Assembly: GCF_019711595.1 (NCBI RefSeq)
Contig: NZ_JAIGNR010000001.1
Coordinates: 372,001-436,000 of the forward strand
Direction of reading: 5' to 3'
DNA: 64,000 nucleotides
From: Qipengyuania sphaerica
GTDB taxonomy: Bacteria > Pseudomonadota > Alphaproteobacteria > Sphingomonadales > Sphingomonadaceae
Of this stretch, positions 24,194 to 32,507 are shown in pieces. A program made the translations under genes and the position numbers. The notes beneath the pieces were generated by a model that ran no database searches, was not told where the DNA came from, and saw only the letters and a program-made list of their open reading frames with translations. Position 1 is the first letter of the stretch, and the number at the start of each line of letters is the position of its first letter.

Positions 24194-25740
24194 GTCTCGC
24201 TCTCCAGCTTGCGCCACGCAAGCTGGGCGAACTCACACAGCAGCGGGCGCGTATCACGCGGGTCGATAATATCCTCGACATTGAAGCGCTCGGCGCTGCG
24301 GAAGGGGGACGTGACTTTGTCCAGCCGCTCGCGGATCGCGGCGAGTTCGGCTGCCGGGTCTTCGGCAGCTTCGAGTTCGGACTTGTAGGCCACCTCCAGC
24401 CCGCCCGCGATGGGCAAGGAACCCCAGTCGCCCGAGGGCCAGCAGAAACGGTACTGATAGGTCTCGGCATTGCTCATCGCGCTGCCGGCGATGCCATAGG
24501 CGCGGCGCAGCACGACCGAGGCGAGCGGGACGCTGGCCTTGTAGATCGCGTTCATCGCCTGCACGCCGTAGCGGATCGTGCCCGCCATCTCCGCCTCGCG
24601 CCCGATCATGAAGCCGGGATTGTCGACGAGGTGGACGATGGGCAGGCGGAACTGGTCGGCAAGCTTGACGAAGCGTTCGACCTTCTCGCTCGTCTTCGCC
24701 TCCCACGAACCGCCGAGATAGGACGGGTCGCTGGCGAGTACCGCCACCGGCCAGCCGTTCAATCGGGCGAGTGCGGTGATACATGCACGGCCCCACATGC
24801 GGCCGATCTCGAAGACTGTGCCCTGATCGAGCACCATGTCGAGACAGCGGCGCATTGAATAAACCTGCTTTTCCTCACGCGGGACGAGGTCGAGCAACGC
24901 TTCCTCGCGGCGGTCCGCCGGGTCGGAGCATTCGGCGCGGGCTGCGAGCTGGCCGACATGCTCGGGCATGAAGGAGAGGAAATGCCGCGCGCGGGCGAAG
25001 GCCTCCGCCTCCGAGCCGACCTCGTCGTCGACCACGCCGTTGCGCGTGTGGATTTCGGAGCCGCCCAGGTCTTCCTTGGCCTGCTGGTGATCGGCCGGTC
25101 CCTTGTAGCTTTCGCCAAGTCCATCGACCACGGCGGGTCCGGCGGCGAATATCTGGCTGAGGCCTTTCACCATGATCGAATAATGGCTCGCCACGGTGCG
25201 CGCCGCTCCGAGGCCTGCGGTGGGGCCAAGCGCCAGCGCGACCACGGGCACGGTGTCGAGGTTTTTCACCACGTCCGACCAGCCGGGTACGGCGGGAATG
25301 TAGGTCGCGCCGATCATCTCGAGCGTCTTGACGCTGCCCCCGCCGCCGGTGCCGTCGATCATGCGGATGAGCGGCAAGCGCAGTTCATGTGCCATCTTTT
25401 CGGCTTGCACCATCTTGCGGCTGATCCCCGCATCGGCAGCCCCGCCGCGAATGGTGAAATCGTCTGCCGTGGCGACCACGGGGCGTCCGTTAATTTCCGC
25501 CTTGCCGAAGAGGAAGGGGGCAGGGGTAACGTGGCCAAGATTGCCGTCCGCATCATAGTGCCCCTTGCCCGCAATCTTGCCGATCTCGCGGAAGGAGCCG
25601 GGATCGACCAGCGCGGCAAGCCTCGCCCGCGCATCCATCTTGCCGCGGCCATGCTGGCGAGCGAGCTTGTCGGGTCCGCCCATGGCTTCGGCGAACTCTT
25701 GCCGCTTTCGCAGTTCCTCGAGTTCGCCTTGCCAGCTCAC
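24190..25740 (-). CDS. Biotin-dependent acyl-CoA carboxylase, carboxyltransferase (beta) subunit
   Basis: 516 aa, two crotonase-like halves as in PccB/MccB. N-half: HGRGKMDARARLAALVDPGSF and ATADDFTIRGGAAD; C-half: GWPVAVLASDPSYLGGSWEA, LVDNPGFMIGREAE and LRRAYGIAGSAMSN. The segments around the oxyanion holes (GTGGGGSVKTLE; AYGIAGSAM) differ from textbook propionyl- and methylcrotonyl-CoA carboxylases, so I leave the substrate open. GTG 25740 overlaps the stop of the biotin subunit (GTGA). The two subunits form a coupled pair directly behind the carotenoid operon. Confidence 0.88.
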   Translation of the reverse strand: MSWQGELEELRKRQEFAEAMGGPDKLARQHGRGKMDARARLAALVDPGSFREIGKIAGKGHYDADGNLGHVTPAPFLFGKAEINGRPVVATADDFTIRGGAADAGISRKMVQAEKMAHELRLPLIRMIDGTGGGGSVKTLEMIGATYIPAVPGWSDVVKNLDTVPVVALALGPTAGLGAARTVASHYSIMVKGLSQIFAAGPAVVDGLGESYKGPADHQQAKEDLGGSEIHTRNGVVDDEVGSEAEAFARARHFLSFMPEHVGQLAARAECSDPADRREEALLDLVPREEKQVYSMRRCLDMVLDQGTVFEIGRMWGRACITALARLNGWPVAVLASDPSYLGGSWEAKTSEKVERFVKLADQFRLPIVHLVDNPGFMIGREAEMAGTIRYGVQAMNAIYKASVPLASVVLRRAYGIAGSAMSNAETYQYRFCWPSGDWGSLPIAGGLEVAYKSELEAAEDPAAELAAIRERLDKVTSPFRSAERFNVEDIIDPRDTRPLLCEFAQLAWRKLESET

Positions 25741-27608
25741 TCTTCGTTAGGCTCCACAACCGCCAGCACCGCCTCGACCTGTACCTGCCCGCCTTCGCTG
25801 GCGGAAAGCTCGGTCACGGTGCCGTCGAAGGGTGCGGTGAGCGCGTGTTCCATCTTCATCGCCTCGAGCACCATCAGACGTTGTCCCGCGGTGACTGTGT
25901 CGCCCTTGGCCACATCGACCGCGATGACCTTGCCCGGCATGGGGGCGAGGATGGCGCCGTCACCTGCTGCCGCAGCGCCAGTTCCGCGCGACTGGCGTTC
26001 GAAAACGAAGCTCTGACCGTCGGCAAACACAACCGCGCGCGCGGGATCGACGAAGCCAGTCGCGTGTGTTTCTGCGGTCTGGTTTGCAGCAGTCACCGTG
26101 CGCGTCTGGCCCTTGTGGGTTAGGGTGGCGGACAGAACGCCAGGTGCATTCAGGCGAAGCCCTATCGGAAGGTCCGAATGGTCTTCGGTTTCGGCGAGCG
26201 CGATGAAATCTGCAGCGCTCTGCCAGATTTCGTCATCGGCCTCGTCCGAGGAAACAAGGCTGTCGAGCTTTTCCGCGATAAAGCCGGTATCGATTTGCGC
26301 TTCCTCGAAATCCTCGTCCTGCAAGCAGTTCGCGATGAAGGCAGCATTGGTTTTCACCGGCCAGATTTCCACGCCCTCTGCGATCCCAGCGAGCTGGTCG
26401 ATCGCCTCGCCGCGCGTTTCGCCCCAGACGACGAGCTTGGCAACCATGGGGTCGTAGAATGGCGAGATCATGTCGCCTTCCTCGACCCCGGTTTCGATCC
26501 GTCCTTCCACGCCAAGATCGAAATGGTCGAGCCGCCCGGTCGAGGGCAGGAAACCGCCCGAGGGGTCTTCGGCATAGAGGCGCGCTTCGATGGAATGTCC
26601 GTCTATGAAAAGCTCATCCTGCGTGCAGGGAATCGGCTCGCCGCTAGCCACTCTTAGCTGCCATTCCACCAGGTCCACCCCGGTGATCTCCTCGGTCACC
26701 GGGTGTTCGACCTGAAGCCGCGTGTTCATTTCCATGAAGAAAATGCGGTCGGCGCGCAGGCCTTCGCTGGCGTCGGCGATGAATTCGATCGTGCCGGCGC
26801 CCTCGTAATCGACGGCCTTGGCGGCGCGCACGGCGGCGGCGCAGATTTCCTCGCGCGTGGCCTCGTCCATGCCGGGGGCGGGGGCTTCCTCGATCACCTT
26901 CTGGTGGCGGCGCTGAAGCGAGCAGTCGCGTTCGAACAGGTGGACGACATTGCCGTGGGCATCGCCGAACACCTGAACCTCGATATGGCGGGGCGAGGTG
27001 ATCCACTTTTCGAGCAGCACCTCGTCGTTGGAGAAGCTGGCCTTGGCCTCGCGCCGGCAGCTTTCGAGCGCGGCTTCGAAGTCCGCCTCCGCATCGACCT
27101 TGCGCATCCCCTTGCCGCCGCCCCCTGCGACCGCCTTGATCAGCACGGGGTAGCCGATGGCGTCGGCTTCGGACTTGAGGCGCTCGACCGACTGGTCCTC
27201 GCCCTCATAGCCCGGCGTAACGGGTACGCCCGCCTCGCGCATCAGTTTCTTGGCCGCGTCCTTGAGGCCCATCGCCTCGATGCTGGAAGGCTTGGGGCCG
27301 ACCCAGATCAACCCCGCGTCGATCACCGCCTGCGCGAAGCCCGCGTTTTCCGAGAGGAAGCCGTAGCCGGGGTGGATGGCCTCAGCGCCGGTTTCCCTGG
27401 CCGCCGCGATAATTTTCTCGCCCACGAGGTAGCTCTCGGCAGCAGGCGAGGGACCGATATGAACCGCCTCGTCAGCCGAGCGAACATGGAGCGCCTTGGC
27501 ATCGGCATCGGAATAGACCGCCACCGTGGCGATCCCCATTTCGCGCGCGGTTCGGATGATGCGACAGGCGATTTCGCCACGATTGGCGATGAGGAGTTTC
27601 GAAATCAT
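25737..27608 (-). CDS. Biotin-dependent acyl-CoA carboxylase, biotin carboxylase/BCCP (alpha) subunit
   Basis: 623 aa. Biotin carboxylase domain (residues 1-450): KLLIANRGEIACRIIRTAREMG, HPGYGFLSENAGFA, the ATP-grasp loop KAVAGGGGKGMRKV, and MEMNTRLQVEHPVTEEITG. A middle linking region follows, then the BCCP domain with PMPGKVIAVDVAKG and the biotinylated lysine about residue 585 in LEAMKMEHAL. Composition is that of propionyl/methylcrotonyl-CoA carboxylase alpha subunits. It starts 36 nt behind crtB on the same strand. Together with the beta subunit it fixes CO2 onto an acyl-CoA. Confidence 0.93.
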   Translation of the reverse strand: MISKLLIANRGEIACRIIRTAREMGIATVAVYSDADAKALHVRSADEAVHIGPSPAAESYLVGEKIIAAARETGAEAIHPGYGFLSENAGFAQAVIDAGLIWVGPKPSSIEAMGLKDAAKKLMREAGVPVTPGYEGEDQSVERLKSEADAIGYPVLIKAVAGGGGKGMRKVDAEADFEAALESCRREAKASFSNDEVLLEKWITSPRHIEVQVFGDAHGNVVHLFERDCSLQRRHQKVIEEAPAPGMDEATREEICAAAVRAAKAVDYEGAGTIEFIADASEGLRADRIFFMEMNTRLQVEHPVTEEITGVDLVEWQLRVASGEPIPCTQDELFIDGHSIEARLYAEDPSGGFLPSTGRLDHFDLGVEGRIETGVEEGDMISPFYDPMVAKLVVWGETRGEAIDQLAGIAEGVEIWPVKTNAAFIANCLQDEDFEEAQIDTGFIAEKLDSLVSSDEADDEIWQSAADFIALAETEDHSDLPIGLRLNAPGVLSATLTHKGQTRTVTAANQTAETHATGFVDPARAVVFADGQSFVFERQSRGTGAAAAGDGAILAPMPGKVIAVDVAKGDTVTAGQRLMVLEAMKMEHALTAPFDGTVTELSASEGGQVQVEAVLAVVEPNEE

Positions 27609-27644
27609 ACGAATGCGCTAGCCGCGAGACGGCAGCGCTTCAAG

Positions 27645-28664
27645 CTACCAGCCTGCAACAGGGCGGAAATCGTGGCGCGACCAGATGATCGGCTCGACCG
27701 GTCCGCTGGGCCTGTTCCACACGGCCTGGAAGAAAGCCGTGGTGACATGCCACATCTTCTCTGCAGCGTTGACGCGGGTGCGCGTGTCCCAGGCCTTCTG
27801 GCCGCGATTGAGGACCTTGCGCCCGATCGCGCCATAGATGTTCGCCGCCGACAGTACCGCCCAGCGCGAACGGAAGCGCAGGCGCTTGGCGCCCAGACGC
27901 GCGGCATCCTCGTGCTTCTGCATAAGGCCTATCATACGCGGCATGACCCCTGCGAGGATGAAGCGGTTTTCCGGTTTCGCGTGTTCGCCCGGGGTCAGGC
28001 CCGCCTCCGCCAGCCAGTCGGCAGGAATGTAGACACGCCCTGCAGCAGCATCTTCCACCACGTCGCGGCTGATATTGGCGATCTGGAAGGCAAGGCCAAG
28101 GTCATTCGCCCGGTCGAGCGTTTCGCCATCGTCGTCATGCACGCCCATGATCTTGGCCATCATGATGCCGACTGCTCCCGCGACATGGTAGGAATAGCGC
28201 AGCATGTCGGTCTCGTTCTTGGGCGCAAAACCGGTCGCATCCATGGCGAAGCCGCCGATGACATCGTTGCACATCTCGTAGGTCAGCCCGCATTCGGAAG
28301 CGACCATGCCGAGCGCATCGAAGGCGAAATCCGCCGTCGGCTGCCCCTCCAGCGCGCGGCGGGTGAGGACGCGGATCGCCTGGATCCGGTCTTCGGCTTC
28401 CTTGGGCGTGCCCTGGTTGCCGAGCGGGCCGCCCTTGTCCTGATTGTCGGCAATGTCGTCGCAGCGGCGGCACCATGCATAGAGCAGCCAGCTGCGCTCG
28501 CGCGTGGCCTTGTCGAACAGCTTGGAGGCCGCCGAAAAGCTGTGCGAACCGACTTCGATGGATTCCAGTGCCTTGGCAACGAGTGTCGCACGCTCGCGCC
28601 CGCCGCCCGCGCGGGCCGGTGTCGGGCGCAGGTTCTGCGTGGTCAGGGGGCGCTGCGTCGTCAG
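27645..28664 (-). CDS. crtB: Phytoene synthase (probable CTG start)
   Basis: Condenses two geranylgeranyl-PP to phytoene, the first committed carotenoid step. The aspartate-rich sites are CRRCDDIAD and QIANISRDVVEDA; YSYHVAGAVGIMMAKIMG lies between. About 339 aa. From residue 20 on, the frame matches the family (ALESIEVGSHSFSAASKLFD). No ATG, GTG or TTG exists in frame between an ATG 240 nt inside the upstream gene and the conserved domain. CTG 28664 overlaps the TGA of the LOG gene (CTGA), copying the overlap style of the other crt junctions, and gives MTTQRPLTTQN. I therefore choose it, with AAGG 10 nt upstream. The start is inferred; the gene itself is certain. Confidence 0.9.
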   Translation of the reverse strand: MTTQRPLTTQNLRPTPARAGGGRERATLVAKALESIEVGSHSFSAASKLFDKATRERSWLLYAWCRRCDDIADNQDKGGPLGNQGTPKEAEDRIQAIRVLTRRALEGQPTADFAFDALGMVASECGLTYEMCNDVIGGFAMDATGFAPKNETDMLRYSYHVAGAVGIMMAKIMGVHDDDGETLDRANDLGLAFQIANISRDVVEDAAAGRVYIPADWLAEAGLTPGEHAKPENRFILAGVMPRMIGLMQKHEDAARLGAKRLRFRSRWAVLSAANIYGAIGRKVLNRGQKAWDTRTRVNAAEKMWHVTTAFFQAVWNRPSGPVEPIIWSRHDFRPVAGW

Positions 28665-28670
28665 AGGTCG
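28635..28670. repeat. 18-bp tandem duplication at the LOG/crtB junction
   Basis: On the minus strand CGACCTCTGACGACGCAG is followed at once by the near copy CGCCCCCTGACCACGCAG. It gives RPLTTQ twice in the crtB frame and places a CTG in each copy. The first copy contains the end of the LOG gene (TGA 28661-28663). The duplication may have changed or destroyed an older crtB start. Confidence 0.8.
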
Positions 28671-29242
28671 GATGCCTTCATCTTGAAGATCGGAGTGTGC
28701 GGGACATAGGTTTCCATCTTGTCCAGCAACGCACTTAACGTCTCTTCGGCCAGAATTATCCCCTGGTGCGCGGGGCGCACGAAACCGACATCGGCCATGT
28801 GGCGGTTGAAGGCGATGAGGTGGTCGTAGAAGCCGAAAGCATTGAGAAGGCCGACCGGATTCTGGTGATAGCCCAGCTGCGCCCAGCTGACCGCTTCCCA
28901 CAGCTCGTCCATCGTGCCCACGCCGCCGGGAATGGTGACGAACCCGTCCGACAGGTCGGTAAAGCGCTGCTTGCGCTCGTGCATGCCCGAAACGGTGTAG
29001 AGCTCGGTGCAGTCGTGATTGGCGACTTCGCTATTGGCGAGTGCATCGGGAATGATCCCGATAACTTCGCCGCCCTTGTCGAGCGCGCCAGCGGCGACCG
29101 CGCCCATGAGGCCGAGACGACCGCCGCCATAGACGACCCCGATTCCGCGCTCAGCCAGGCTTGCACCCACTTCGCGCGCCAGTTCAAGATAACGCGGGTC
29201 CTCCGGGGAGGCCGAACCGCAATAGACTGCCAGTCGCTTCAC
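28661..29242 (-). CDS. LOG/TIGR00730-family Rossmann-fold protein
   Basis: 193 aa. The lysine-decarboxylase-like LOG motif is PGGVGTMDELWE; other blocks are VYCGSASPEDPRYLELAREVG, VYGGGRLGLMGAVA and GMHERKQRF, which bears the phosphate/ribose contact. LOG enzymes cleave cytokinin or purine nucleoside 5'-monophosphates to base and ribose phosphate. GTG 29242 is the start: AGGAGG lies 7 nt upstream and it overlaps the lipoprotein gene's TGA (GTGA). The gene is embedded between crtI and crtB, so it is made with the carotenoid enzymes. Whether it makes a cytokinin-like base is not visible in the sequence. Confidence 0.9.
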   Translation of the reverse strand: MKRLAVYCGSASPEDPRYLELAREVGASLAERGIGVVYGGGRLGLMGAVAAGALDKGGEVIGIIPDALANSEVANHDCTELYTVSGMHERKQRFTDLSDGFVTIPGGVGTMDELWEAVSWAQLGYHQNPVGLLNAFGFYDHLIAFNRHMADVGFVRPAHQGIILAEETLSALLDKMETYVPHTPIFKMKASDL

Positions 29243-29661
29243 GGCATCACCTCCTGCCCGCACAGATAGCCGGATATGCTGCGCAAGTAATAGCTGCGGG
29301 CGGCGAAATCGCGCTCGGGAATGACGAGGGAGCTTTCCGCCACCGTTTCGCCGCTCGACGTTTGAATTGAAAGGACCTCCTTCGTCGCATGCTGCGGCTC
29401 GCAGCGCGCGGTCCATCTTTCGCGGCGAATGGCCCAGCGATCGTCGGTCGTCTCGAAGACCTCGACGAACACTCCGGTGCGCGCCGGATTGCCATTCATC
29501 TCGCCTTCGCCGCGCGAGGCTGGGTCGAAATAGACACGTTCGCCAGCCGGCATTTCGACAGGCTCGAGGCCAGCAGGCACCGGCGCTTCTTCACGCGCCG
29601 CCGTTTCACCGCATCCTGCAATAACGAATGCCGCCAACGCGACAGCAAATCCGAACTTCAC
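29239..29661 (-). CDS. Hypothetical lipoprotein within the crt operon
   Basis: 140 aa, starting with GTG 29661, which overlaps the crtI stop (GTGA). Signal MKFGFAVALAAFVIAGC ends in lipobox IAGC. The mature part has an acidic, proline-rich stretch, then VYFDPASRGEGEMN, WAIRRERWTARCEP and SYYLRSISGYLCGQEV, with two cysteines that could pair in the periplasm. No family recognised. Its place between crtI and the LOG gene suggests co-expression with pigment synthesis; an envelope role linked to pigment membranes is a guess. Confidence 0.75.
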   Translation of the reverse strand: MKFGFAVALAAFVIAGCGETAAREEAPVPAGLEPVEMPAGERVYFDPASRGEGEMNGNPARTGVFVEVFETTDDRWAIRRERWTARCEPQHATKEVLSIQTSSGETVAESSLVIPERDFAARSYYLRSISGYLCGQEVMP

Positions 29662-31211
29662 AAAACCAAATCCTCTACCATCAATCCTGCAGTCGCCTTG
29701 GCGCTGCCGACGACGCCGGGGATGCCCGCGCCGGGGTGCGTCCCTGCACCGACGAGGTAGAAATTGTCCAGCACGTCGTCGCGATTGTGCCCGCGGAAGA
29801 AGGCGCTTTGGGTGAGCAGAGGCTCGAGGCTGAAGGCGCTGCCCTTATGCGCGTTCAAATCCATCGCGAAATCGCGCGGGGCATAATGGAACTTGGTCAC
29901 GATCCGCTCTGACAGGCCGGGGATCAGGCGCCGCTCGACCTCTTCGAGGATGCGCTGTTCGAGCACGGGGCCCATCTGCTCCCAGTCGACCGACAGCTTG
30001 CCCATGTGCGCGACCGGTACCAAGGCGTAGAATGTGCTCATCCCTTCCGGCGCGACACTGGGATCGGTCACGCTGGGGTGGTGCAGGTAGATCGAGAAAT
30101 CCTGCGGCAGCACGCCGTGATCGTAGATGTCCTCGAGCAGTTCCTTGTAGCGCGGCCCGAACAGGATCATGTGATGCGGGATGCCGGGCCAGGTGCCCTC
30201 GATCCCGAAATGGACCACGAACAGGCTGGGCGAGAAGCTCTTGCGTGAGAGCGACTTCGAATAGCTCTCACCGCGCTTGGTGCCTGCGAGCAGGTCCTTG
30301 TAACTGTGCATGATGTCGGCATTGCTGGCGACAGCGTCGAAGCGCTGTTTGAAGCCTGAGTGGGTCTCCACCTCGCTTGCCTTGTTGCCGAGCGTGTGGA
30401 TGCGAGTGACCGGATCGTGCAGGCGCACCGTGCCGCCGATCCGCTCGAAATGTTTCACCATCGCTGCGATCAGGCGGTTGGTGCCTCCCTTAGCCCACCA
30501 CACGCCGCCATCCTTTTCGAGCTTGTGGATCAGCGCGTAAATGCTCGACGTCTTCATCGGGTTGCCGCCGACGAGCAGCGTGTGGAAGCTCAAGGCCTCG
30601 CGCAGTTTCTCGTTCTCGACATAGCTCGAGACCATCGAATAGACGCTGCGCCAGGCCTGCTTCTTGGCCAGCGCGGGCGCGGCCTTCATCATCGACTTGA
30701 AATCGAGGAAGGGAACGTGGCCAAGCTTCACGTAGCCTTCCTCGTAAACGCCTTCGGAATATTCGAGGAAGCGCTGGTAGCCTGCCACATCGCCCGGATT
30801 GAGCTCTGCGATTTCGCGGAAGAGCTGCTCCTCGTCGTTCGAATAATCGAAGTTGGTGCCGTCGGGCCAGTTGAGCCGGTAGAAGGGCATCACCGGCACG
30901 ATCTCGATGTCCTCGGCCATGTCGTGGCCGGTCAGCGCCCATAGCTCGCGCAGGCAATCGGGATCGGTGATGACGGTGGGACCGGCATCGAAAGTGAAGC
31001 CGTCACGCTCCCAGAAATAGGCGCGGCCACCCGGCTTGTCGCGCGCCTCGATTACCGTGGTGGCAATGCCGGCCGATTGCAGCCGGATGGCCAGGGCAAG
31101 GCCGCCGAAGCCCGATCCGATGACACAGGCCGTCCTGCCGGTCGGCTCGGGAATGGTCGGTGTTTCGGGAAGATCGGCGGGAACCGGCGGGTACGTCGTT
31201 TCGGCGTTCAT
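29658..31211 (-). CDS. crtI: Phytoene desaturase
   Basis: 517-aa FAD enzyme that desaturates phytoene stepwise to lycopene. N-terminal dinucleotide site VIGSGFGGLALAIRL followed by EARDKPGGRAYFWERDGFTFDAGPTVI, and the CrtI C-terminal signature GAGTHPGAGIPGVVGSAKATAGLMVEDL. Internal block PFYRLNWPDG. ATG 31211 overlaps the crtY stop (ATGA). Peripheral membrane enzyme. Second gene of the crt operon. Confidence 0.96.
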   Translation of the reverse strand: MNAETTYPPVPADLPETPTIPEPTGRTACVIGSGFGGLALAIRLQSAGIATTVIEARDKPGGRAYFWERDGFTFDAGPTVITDPDCLRELWALTGHDMAEDIEIVPVMPFYRLNWPDGTNFDYSNDEEQLFREIAELNPGDVAGYQRFLEYSEGVYEEGYVKLGHVPFLDFKSMMKAAPALAKKQAWRSVYSMVSSYVENEKLREALSFHTLLVGGNPMKTSSIYALIHKLEKDGGVWWAKGGTNRLIAAMVKHFERIGGTVRLHDPVTRIHTLGNKASEVETHSGFKQRFDAVASNADIMHSYKDLLAGTKRGESYSKSLSRKSFSPSLFVVHFGIEGTWPGIPHHMILFGPRYKELLEDIYDHGVLPQDFSIYLHHPSVTDPSVAPEGMSTFYALVPVAHMGKLSVDWEQMGPVLEQRILEEVERRLIPGLSERIVTKFHYAPRDFAMDLNAHKGSAFSLEPLLTQSAFFRGHNRDDVLDNFYLVGAGTHPGAGIPGVVGSAKATAGLMVEDLVL

Positions 31212-32401
31212 GGGTTGGTTCCTTGGACCAGTGGGGCGCCCTTGCCAAGCAAAGCCTTGACGGCGCGTCCCACAGCTACGGGCGGCTTGCCGGTAAGGAT
31301 GCGCAACTTGTCGAGCGGAGTGGATCGTGCGGCATAAAACCGTTCGATCAAGGGTTCGGGAAGGCGGTAGAAGCGTTCGAAAATCCGGTAGCGTTCGCTG
31401 GGCTCGGCAGCGTCGAAAAGCATTTTGCCCAGCATCCGGTAATAGGCGGTTCGGCGCCAGTGCATTTCGGCACGGCCTTCGAGAAACTCCGGCAGCGATT
31501 CCAAATTGTCAGACGCCTGCGCGGCGATTGCCAGCGCGTTCTCGACCGCGATGGGGAGGGTGTAGCTGGTCAGCGGATGGACGAAGCCGCCGCGCGCGCC
31601 GGACAAGGCCACACCTTTTGTAGCAAGCGAGGCGCGATAGGCGGCGAAATCGCCCCCGGTGATGACGGGCAGGACGCCTGTTTCCTCGTGGACGAGCTGG
31701 CCCTCCCAGCCTTGCGCTGCGGCGTAGTGCGCAATGCGGCCGCGCAGGAGTTTTTCGTCGAGCACCGGGCTGTTGGCGTAGTAAGTATCTTCGATAAAAA
31801 CTTCATCAGGGCCGAGCGGCAGGACATAGACGAAGCGATAGGCCCCCGGCTGGTCGACGGTCGCATCCATGATGATTGGTCGATCTATCCCGTGCGGCTT
31901 TTCGCTCCGCAGCTGCTGGCCGAGGAAGATCTGCCAGCCACCGGTCAGGTGCTCGCTCGGTCCGGCATCGCGGCAATCGATGACCAAGCGTGCCTTCACC
32001 CGTTTGCCGCCTTCGAGCGTAACGCCTTGCGCATCCAGCCCCATCACCTTCGATCCGGTGCGGATGGCCTCCTGCGGCAGGAGGCGACGTAGCGCAGCGT
32101 CAAAGCTGCGGCTGTCGAGCGAGCGGTAATCGCTCGACAGGCGGCGTGTATGCGACGGGAAACGCACCTCGTTGCCGCCCGGCCACTGGGCCTTTTCGAA
32201 CGGTTCCATCAGCGCGGTCCCGGCCTCGTCGAGATCGCCTTCGAACCAGCTCCAGCGATGATTGCCACCGAAGCTCTGGCCTGCCTCGAACAGGCCGATC
32301 GGGAGCATCGGGCATGCCCGGTTGATCGCCAGCGCGGTCAGCCCTCCGGCAAGCCCCCCGCCGACGATGGCGATATCGATTTTCTCAGCCTGCATCGGCA
32401 T
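31208..32401 (-). CDS. crtY: Lycopene beta-cyclase
   Basis: Cyclises both ends of lycopene to give beta-carotene. About 397 aa. Dinucleotide site IDIAIVGGGLAGGLTALAI, then FGGNHRWSWFEGDLD with the conserved HxWxW-like stretch, and DATVDQPGAYRFVYVLPLGPDEVFIEDTYY in the catalytic region. Two possible starts: ATG 32401 (MPMQAEK) or 32395 (MQAEK); neither has a strong ribosome site. First gene of the operon crtY-crtI-lipoprotein-LOG-crtB, divergent from the MipA-like gene, so the 106-nt gap must hold the crt promoter. No hydroxylase (crtZ/crtG) is in the window. Confidence 0.93.
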   Translation of the reverse strand: MPMQAEKIDIAIVGGGLAGGLTALAINRACPMLPIGLFEAGQSFGGNHRWSWFEGDLDEAGTALMEPFEKAQWPGGNEVRFPSHTRRLSSDYRSLDSRSFDAALRRLLPQEAIRTGSKVMGLDAQGVTLEGGKRVKARLVIDCRDAGPSEHLTGGWQIFLGQQLRSEKPHGIDRPIIMDATVDQPGAYRFVYVLPLGPDEVFIEDTYYANSPVLDEKLLRGRIAHYAAAQGWEGQLVHEETGVLPVITGGDFAAYRASLATKGVALSGARGGFVHPLTSYTLPIAVENALAIAAQASDNLESLPEFLEGRAEMHWRRTAYYRMLGKMLFDAAEPSERYRIFERFYRLPEPLIERFYAARSTPLDKLRILTGKPPVAVGRAVKALLGKGAPLVQGTNP

Positions 32402-32507
32402 GCGGCTTAAGGGCAGGGTGCATTGCGGGCAACGTCCTTTCGTTTTGTGCAGGAACGAGGAACCCGCCAATCCGTTGCTGGCGAAAGACAAATTGAGGGA
32501 AATCCGA

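Noticed and set aside
26703-28709. 668-codon plus-strand frame across the carboxylase and crtB genes
   Set aside because: Runs through two unrelated, well-supported minus-strand genes; a GC-rich shadow.
28662-28901. ATG 28901 as the crtB start
   Set aside because: It would overlap the LOG gene by 240 nt and add 79 residues with no likeness to phytoene synthase.
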